Shown here in pieces: positions 34,613 through 39,754 of a DNA stretch of 39,754 nucleotides. The notes below the pieces were generated by a model. It saw nothing but the letters and a program-made list of their open reading frames with translations. It did not search any database and was not told the origin of the DNA. The position numbers were made by a program, and so were the translations under genes. Position 1 is the first letter of the stretch. Each line of letters starts with the position of its first letter. Source of the DNA: Planctomycetota bacterium (GTDB lineage Bacteria > Planctomycetota > Planctomycetia > Pirellulales > Pirellulaceae). The stretch is taken from contig QWPJ01000148.1 in the NCBI GenBank assembly GCA_003671195.1, forward strand, positions 1 through 39,754, read 5' to 3'.

Positions 34613-36154
34613 TCATTTGCTGCCCGGCGAGGTGCTGCGAGTAAGAGCCTCCATCGCTTGATCAATCGTGAAACTCGCAGGCTTCTGTCGAGGCGGGAAA
34701 TCCTTGAAGGTCATCAGCGTCTTACCAACGATGTTTTGAATCGGCACTGCCAGGTAGGATCGGCGGTACCACCAATCATTGTACCCCATGCCCTCTTGGC
34801 CTCGCTCAAACGGGTCCACTTCCAGATCAAAGAAGATCGGGGCCCGCAGTGTGGTGAAAGGTCGGCGCCAGACATCGATGCCTGTGGCTTCCTGGATCAT
34901 GAAGTGGATTTTCAATCGCTGGTAACGTAAGGCAAGAAGATCTCCGTCGTCGCTGAAATAGAAAAACTCATCGCGTTTCCCTTTCGGACTCTTGCCAGAC
35001 AGGTAATCCACCTGGTTATATCCGTCGAGATGGACCTTGAAGCTCCTGTCGCCAGCCTTATGGCCCTTGAGGAGTTCTTCCTTAATATTCGAATCTCCTG
35101 CAGCTGCTAAAATAGTGGGAAGCCAATCTTCGCCTGCGAAGATATCGGTGAACGTTGTGCCTGGTTTGATCACACCTGGCCAACGTATCATTGCCGGAAC
35201 ACGCCAACCCCCTTCCCAATTGGTGTTCTTTTCGCCGCGGAAGGGGGTCGTACCAGCGTCGGGGAATAGGCAAACCATCGGACCGTTGTCCGTTGTGTAG
35301 ATGACAATGGTGTTTTTATCCAGGTTAAGGTCATCGAGGGTATTGAGCAGCTTGCCAACAAGAGCATCGTGCTCGACCATACCGTCGGCGTAGAAACCAA
35401 GTCCTGTCTTACCGAGATTCTCTTCTTTTACATGAGTGAAGTTGTGCATCCGAGTCGTGTTGAACCAGCAGAAAAATGGTTTTTCGGATTTCTTCGCGCG
35501 TGAAAGGAAATCTTGTGTGGCGACAAGCACTTCCTCGTCGATCGTTTCCATGCGTTTTTTGGTCAACGGGCCGGTATCCTCGATCCTGCCATCGGCGTAA
35601 CTATGGATCACACCTCGGGGACCGAACTTCTTTTTAAAATCGGGGCTCTTCGGATAGTCCTCGTTTTCAGGCTCTTCCTCGGCATTAAGGTGGTAGAGGT
35701 TTCCGAAAAACTCATCGAACCCGTGATTGGATGGAAGGAACTCATCCTTGTCACCAAGATGATTTTTACCGAACTGTCCGGTTGTGTACCCCAGAGGCTT
35801 GAGCAACTCTGCGATCGTTGGATCTTCCTTGCGTAGACCAAGGTCGGCACCTGGCAGTCCCACCTTGCTCAGTCCTGTTCTAAACGGAAGCTGACCGGTG
35901 ATAAACGCCGAACGACCAGCGGTGCAACTCTGCTGGGCATAGTAGCTCATGAACTTTCCGCCTTCTTTGGCAATCCTGTCAATATTTGGCGTGCTGTACC
36001 CCATCATCCCCTGATGGTAAGTACTAAGGTTGTAAATTCCTATATCGTCACCCATAATGACAAGGATATTGGGCTTCGTGGTCTGCGCAGACAATGGATC
36101 TGAACCAACGACAACCAAGAACACAAAGAGAAGTAGAAGCTCGAATCGTTTCAT
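34613..36154 (-). CDS. Secreted sulfatase (formylglycine type), third family member
   Basis: A 513-residue exported sulfatase with a signal peptide (about 1-24). The core opens with KPNILVIMGDDIGIYNL, and the active-site Cys77 is in SCTAGRSAFITGQ, a CxAxR variant of the maturation motif. GQFGKNHLG and TTDNGPMVC follow with metal and catalytic residues. It is shorter than the two downstream paralogues because it lacks their C-terminal beta-domain, and belongs to a different subgroup. GAGG lies 6 bases before the ATG. It is probably the first gene of the three-sulfatase operon. The likely substrate is a sulfated polysaccharide or sugar, as in other planctomycetes (inference). Confidence 0.94.
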   Translation of the reverse strand: MKRFELLLLFVFLVVVGSDPLSAQTTKPNILVIMGDDIGIYNLSTYHQGMMGYSTPNIDRIAKEGGKFMSYYAQQSCTAGRSAFITGQLPFRTGLSKVGLPGADLGLRKEDPTIAELLKPLGYTTGQFGKNHLGDKDEFLPSNHGFDEFFGNLYHLNAEEEPENEDYPKSPDFKKKFGPRGVIHSYADGRIEDTGPLTKKRMETIDEEVLVATQDFLSRAKKSEKPFFCWFNTTRMHNFTHVKEENLGKTGLGFYADGMVEHDALVGKLLNTLDDLNLDKNTIVIYTTDNGPMVCLFPDAGTTPFRGEKNTNWEGGWRVPAMIRWPGVIKPGTTFTDIFAGEDWLPTILAAAGDSNIKEELLKGHKAGDRSFKVHLDGYNQVDYLSGKSPKGKRDEFFYFSDDGDLLALRYQRLKIHFMIQEATGIDVWRRPFTTLRAPIFFDLEVDPFERGQEGMGYNDWWYRRSYLAVPIQNIVGKTLMTFKDFPPRQKPASFTIDQAMEALTRSTSPGSK

Positions 36155-36599
36155 AATGGATACCTCGTGTTGGATTGATCAATTCAATGAAGGCCCTTGG
36201 ACCCAATAAGAATTGGTTTTTATATGCATTGATCGGGGGAATGCGAGATTTGCAGGTAACCGTTCAGGCTGCTGTGGGATTCTATCCGAAAATCAGTGAG
36301 CCGGTTATAAAACAGAGCAATCCCGCGTTAAATACTGGGGAAACCTGCTATTGGTCCTCAATCAGTAAGTTATCCCATGCACATCGCTTTAGTTCTGTGC
36401 TCCGAAACGAAGACACGAACGCTGATCGAGAACAACGCGTGCATGGCTGAAATCCAATGAGCGTGCTAGAAGGGGCTTTGGCCGTGTCCTGGCAATCACC
36501 CGCGTCTGGCCCTATGCAGCTCACGGCCCGTAGCTGGCGCCATGCATCCGTGGCTGGAGTCGCAAGACTTCAGTGGTTAGATGCCTGTCGATCAATGTT
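36155..36599. other. Intergenic region upstream of the sulfatase operon
   Basis: About 445 bases between the sulfatase operon and the next minus-strand gene. Two short plus-strand frames (36175-36450, 36457-36810) show no family likeness and are not called. The sulfatase promoter should lie in the left part. No repeat, RNA gene or terminator hairpin was recognised. Confidence 0.5.
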
Positions 36600-37877
36600 T
36601 CAGTATTTGGGGAAGATCGCCGGGGAGGGGAATCGCTCCTCAAGGTTCTCGGCGTCGTTCAAGTACTCCTCGCGAGGTAACTCGACCAGCGGCCAGTTGT
36701 TGGGCCGAACTCGCACGATCCGTCCTGGCCTAATCCCCTCAATGATCAAATCCGTATCCAACTTGATCTGTATCCCACTGCTGCCAAGAGGCGGCTCTCC
36801 AGGTGCCTGAATCACCTCCACGATCGAGCCTCTGGATGCCATGTGCGCTGGTCCATAAGCACCATGAGTATGCTTGAGCGTGTTTTCAACCGAACCCATC
36901 ATCGCCGGAACACTCTGTTTGAAATCTGCATAGAGCGAAGGGTCCATGCCCCCAAAGAGGGTGGCCGTAACCGTCGCTTGCCCAAACTTGCCATACTCGA
37001 CCGAATCGATCCGAGCGGGCATCCAGCGGCTTTGGATGAACGCTTTGTGCGTCTGGGTCTGGTGGTGTGCGGCTCGCTCGACAGCCACATCGTCCAACCA
37101 GATGTCGGAAACATGAAACCGAGTAAACACACCCCCCGGGGTTGGCTTCCAGGTGATCCCCAACAATACGGCTTGGTCGGCCAAGGACTTCTTTCCTTCC
37201 CGAGGCCACAACCCCTGGTCGATCAAATCCTCGATCCCAAGGCATTCTCGACCGCGCCAAATGCGAGTCGAAGCATCGAAGGTGAACTTTTCTTCGTTCG
37301 GCTTTTCTTCGTTCGGCTTGCCCTCGCCCCCTTGTTTGGCTTCACGACACGCGACGAGGCTGCCCTGTAGACTTTGAATCTCGAGCTCTTTGAGCTTCCA
37401 AATCTTTCCCTCGCGCTGGCAGTAGCTCGGCTCATCCTCGAGCAGTAGTACGTGGTTTTCGGCGGGGAATATTCCGGCCCCACGGTTGTGATTTGCGTCT
37501 TTATCCTTGTTGTCCACGGGCAAGACAGGCACGCTGGAGATCTTGGGATCGGGTGGAAGAAATGCTCGAACGTGCATCACGGTCCCCAGGGGGATATCCC
37601 GCAGATCGGCAGGCGCGCCTCGGTATCGGATCATGCCGTAAGGCAGCATGGCGAAAGGATGCGGATCGTTGCGAAAAAACATCCCCGAACCTTGCAGCCT
37701 GATGCACCCGCGACGGTTGGCATGATCCACAAACACCAACTCGCCGCGATAACTATGTGCCTTTTCGATAGCCGGAAAAGTGCCAGCCTCGGGCCGATAA
37801 GGCTCTTCAGCATAGACGCAAGCACCCAGGGAAAGAACGAAATACAAAAAGGTGCTTAAGCAAGTAGAGTTTTTCAT
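36600..37877 (-). CDS. Secreted protein of unknown function
   Basis: A 425-residue exported protein (signal peptide about 1-23). I do not recognise the family. It is beta-rich with conserved-looking segments such as GELVFVDHANRRGCIRLQG, IRYRGAPADLRDIPLGTVMHV and GIQIKLDTDLIIEGIRPGRIV. A short direct repeat KPNEEKPNEEK lies near residues 187-197, built on a duplicated 15-base unit at about 37284-37316. No catalytic motif was found. It lies 69 bases downstream of the DUF1552 gene on the same strand, so the two may be co-transcribed. Confidence 0.8.
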   Translation of the reverse strand: MKNSTCLSTFLYFVLSLGACVYAEEPYRPEAGTFPAIEKAHSYRGELVFVDHANRRGCIRLQGSGMFFRNDPHPFAMLPYGMIRYRGAPADLRDIPLGTVMHVRAFLPPDPKISSVPVLPVDNKDKDANHNRGAGIFPAENHVLLLEDEPSYCQREGKIWKLKELEIQSLQGSLVACREAKQGGEGKPNEEKPNEEKFTFDASTRIWRGRECLGIEDLIDQGLWPREGKKSLADQAVLLGITWKPTPGGVFTRFHVSDIWLDDVAVERAAHHQTQTHKAFIQSRWMPARIDSVEYGKFGQATVTATLFGGMDPSLYADFKQSVPAMMGSVENTLKHTHGAYGPAHMASRGSIVEVIQAPGEPPLGSSGIQIKLDTDLIIEGIRPGRIVRVRPNNWPLVELPREEYLNDAENLEERFPSPAIFPKY

Positions 37878-37946
37878 CAGTCACCGGTCGTTGGGATAGG
37901 TGCCCATGGGTTTGAGATCGCATCGATCTCGGAATTTACAATTCAC

Positions 37947-39299
37947 TTACAATTCAATCGCTCGATTGCTGTCGGCAAATTGGTCCGTTTCGACTCCCAT
38001 CCGCTGAGCCATCAACAGCAAGAGGTTGCTCATGTGGGCATTGCCGTTTGCCGGACGACTGCAAAGTCCATAGTGCTCGTTGGGCTTATCGAGTTGGTAG
38101 CCGTTGAAGTGGCCTTGGTTGAAATCCAAGTGACTACCGTGCTTGAGTCCAAGCTCTGAGCCACCGGCGAGCACCAATGGTAGATTGGCGTTGCCGTGGC
38201 TATGTCCATAGCACATACCGCTACCAAAGAGGGCCATGGTCGTGCCTAGAAGGGGCTGGCCATTGAGATCCTTAGTCTCCGAGAGACGGGTCAAAAAGTA
38301 ACTGAATTGCTCGATCGCAAACGTATCGTATTTGGTCAGTTTCTCGATGTAACCAGGGTCTCCACCGTGGTGGCTAAGCTGGTGACGGGACTCGGTAATG
38401 CCAATCTCGGGAATAGAGAACGCGTCCCCTTCACCTCCCAAGCTGAAGGTTGCCACGCGGGTCAAGTCGGTCTGGAATGCAAGCACGATCAGGTCATAGA
38501 CGGTGCGGAAGTACTCTCCGGCCATCGTGGCTGCGACGTCGCGATTGGTCCGTTTGCGATCGGCATCGGAGATCGTAGGCAGAGGAGTATCGAGCCAAGC
38601 ATCCGCGCGACGGGTGCGAATTTCGGCTTCTCGCACCGAGGTAAGGTATTGATCGAGGCGACCTTTGTCGGCTGCTCCCATGGCCTCTTCGAGCCGGCGA
38701 ACTTCGGCGAGGTTTGCGTCCAAGACGCTTCCCTTGCGACGCAAGGCCTTGCGTTGGGCGGCGGTCCCGCCTTTGGGCTCCTCGAAAAGCGAGGCAAAGA
38801 TTTCACTGCATCGACGCATCGCCGGGAGCCTTACTCCATCGGCTGTCCATGCCAGGGAATCTTGGGTCAGCGCAATTTCCATCGAAGGGTACCGCGTATG
38901 TTTGGCGGTGACCTCGGCCATCCTCTGATCGACCGAGATGGTGTTGCGATCGGATGGCCCTAGTTTTCCGCCGGTCAACCAAACGGAGATGCAGTTGTGA
39001 TGATGCCCCAACGCTCCAGGGTGATACAGACCACTGATGGGTGTGATCAGATCGCGATGCTTCTCGAGGGGCTTGAGAGATCTCGAGAACTCGTAATCTT
39101 TACCAGGCTGAGTGATTTGGTAGTTCAGCGAGTGAACACCGTTTGCCAGATAGACAAAGGCGCTGCGGCGAGGAGTTTGTATCTGCTGGGCAGCCCGCAA
39201 GGGAACCATGCACTCGAGAAATGGTAGCGAGATACAACTGCCAAGGGCTCGCAACGCATGCCTGCGGTCGATCAGCCAGGATTGGGAGAGATAGTTCAT
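37947..39299 (-). CDS. DUF1552 family protein
   Basis: A 450-residue protein with an N-terminal RRHALRALG motif followed by a hydrophobic [11 protein letters not shown], like the Tat-type leader typical of this family, so export is likely. The body has the family pattern: [46 protein letters not shown] and [26 protein letters not shown]1552 genes usually lie next to a planctomycete-type cytochrome c (DUF1592/DUF1588) gene; none is next to this one. AAGGA lies about 6 bases before the ATG. The function is unknown. It is followed by the unknown secreted protein and preceded by the four-helix-bundle gene. Confidence 0.92.
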   Translation of the reverse strand: MNYLSQSWLIDRRHALRALGSCISLPFLECMVPLRAAQQIQTPRRSAFVYLANGVHSLNYQITQPGKDYEFSRSLKPLEKHRDLITPISGLYHPGALGHHHNCISVWLTGGKLGPSDRNTISVDQRMAEVTAKHTRYPSMEIALTQDSLAWTADGVRLPAMRRCSEIFASLFEEPKGGTAAQRKALRRKGSVLDANLAEVRRLEEAMGAADKGRLDQYLTSVREAEIRTRRADAWLDTPLPTISDADRKRTNRDVAATMAGEYFRTVYDLIVLAFQTDLTRVATFSLGGEGDAFSIPEIGITESRHQLSHHGGDPGYIEKLTKYDTFAIEQFSYFLTRLSETKDLNGQPLLGTTMALFGSGMCYGHSHGNANLPLVLAGGSELGLKHGSHLDFNQGHFNGYQLDKPNEHYGLCSRPANGNAHMSNLLLLMAQRMGVETDQFADSNRAIEL

Positions 39300-39418
39300 G
39301 GTTTGTCCTTGGGTTGGTGGCTTCGGCTTTGCTTTTTTGGGGGCTTGCTAAGTTGCTCGGAAAAAAATGATTAATGAGTAATGGAAATTGGATAATGCAA
39401 AATGCTTGCGTGTGGTCG

Positions 39419-39754
39419 TTATTTGCTTTCGGTGCGCGGTTGGGTCGACTTGGCTGTAACGAGCGACTTGGCGATGATCTTGCAGAGCTGATCGCATTCA
39501 TCTCGAAGTAGCTCGAGGCGTTTTTCCGGTACCAATTCCGATTTAACAATCAGCCGTATCCAAACCGAGCTCTCGCGAAGTTCCTTCAGAACGATCGCAA
39601 GTTTGTGAATAAAATCTTTCTTGCTTTCCGCTGCGCACGCTTCGGCATAATTGGGGGCTGGGGACGTTCCTGACCGCACGAGCTGTCCGGCAATGTGTCT
39701 TCCAAGCCGCGTGTCTGGCAATGTATCGATTGCTTTGCCAACGCGAACCGCGAA
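39419..39754 (-). CDS. Four-helix-bundle (S23-type) protein, N-terminus beyond window
   Basis: An open frame of 111 codons enters from the right edge and ends at a TAA at 39419. It reads FAVRVGKAIDTLPDTRLGRHIAGQLVRSGTS... and then helices with SKKDFIHKLAIVLKELRES and WIRLIVKSEL, the pattern of the four-helix-bundle family named for proteins encoded in 23S rRNA intervening sequences (S23). No rRNA is near it here, so it is a free-standing member. The start codon is outside the window. The role is unknown. Confidence 0.85.
   Translation of the reverse strand, partial: FAVRVGKAIDTLPDTRLGRHIAGQLVRSGTSPAPNYAEACAAESKKDFIHKLAIVLKELRESSVWIRLIVKSELVPEKRLELLRDECDQLCKIIAKSLVTAKSTQPRTESK

Noticed and set aside
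36175..36810. Short plus-strand frames 36175-36450 and 36457-36810
   Set aside because: No family likeness or ribosome site; the second is largely antisense to the gene at 36600-37877.
1..39754. CRISPR arrays, insertion sequences and rRNA genes
   Set aside because: No regularly spaced repeat-spacer array, transposase or rRNA stretch was found on either strand.

Overview
The window looks like chromosome from a planctomycete, probably a Pirellulales-type (Rhodopirellula/Blastopirellula-like) bacterium. I infer this from the gene families present: three formylglycine-type sulfatases, a DUF1552 protein, a multiheme c-type cytochrome next to a PQQ-type propeller, a SASA-type esterase, FG-GAP and ThuA-like modules, a Ser/Thr kinase with an unusual sensor domain, and many secreted proteins. 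No phage, insertion sequence or CRISPR array was recognised. Most genes are housekeeping or extracytoplasmic carbohydrate functions.

Left part (1-10.3 kb). On the minus strand, an aldo/keto reductase, an HD phosphohydrolase and a large kinase gene run leftward off the window. That last gene is the most striking item: it encodes a complete H-NOX (haem NO-binding) domain fused to a complete Ser/Thr protein kinase domain. Reading the other way from a divergent promoter region is a four-gene run: a 1176-residue membrane protein of unknown function, peptidase T, an ABC-2 type permease with no ATPase beside it, and a YhaM-like OB/HD 3'-5' exoribonuclease.

Middle part (10.3-16.3 kb). A minus-strand MacAB-like export operon (adaptor, ATPase, permease) has an adaptor ending in a Gly-rich linker and two EF-hand calcium loops. 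It is followed by a ~630-base gene-poor stretch, then rpsU (ribosomal protein S21), tRNA-Val(UAC) and a strong hairpin terminator. Intergenic spaces here and at 27.6 kb hold several dispersed repeat families.

Right part (16.4-39.8 kb). A tightly packed plus-strand run of five secreted proteins (16371-27563) combines a SASA-type carbohydrate esterase, a PDZ/toroid/HEAT protein, a PQQ-propeller/FG-GAP-propeller/ThuA-like fusion, a pentahaem c-type cytochrome and a sorbosone/glucose-dehydrogenase-like propeller. I read it as a candidate periplasmic deacetylation and sugar-oxidation system that passes electrons to c-type haems; this is inference. Next come a hemolysin III/PAQR membrane protein, a tiny UPF0391 membrane protein and a baeRF-like protein. 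On the minus strand are three consecutive sulfatases (two of them close paralogues), a secreted protein of unknown function, a DUF1552 protein and, cut by the right edge, a four-helix-bundle (S23-type) protein. Together the right half suggests degradation of sulfated, acetylated polysaccharide, a common planctomycete lifestyle.
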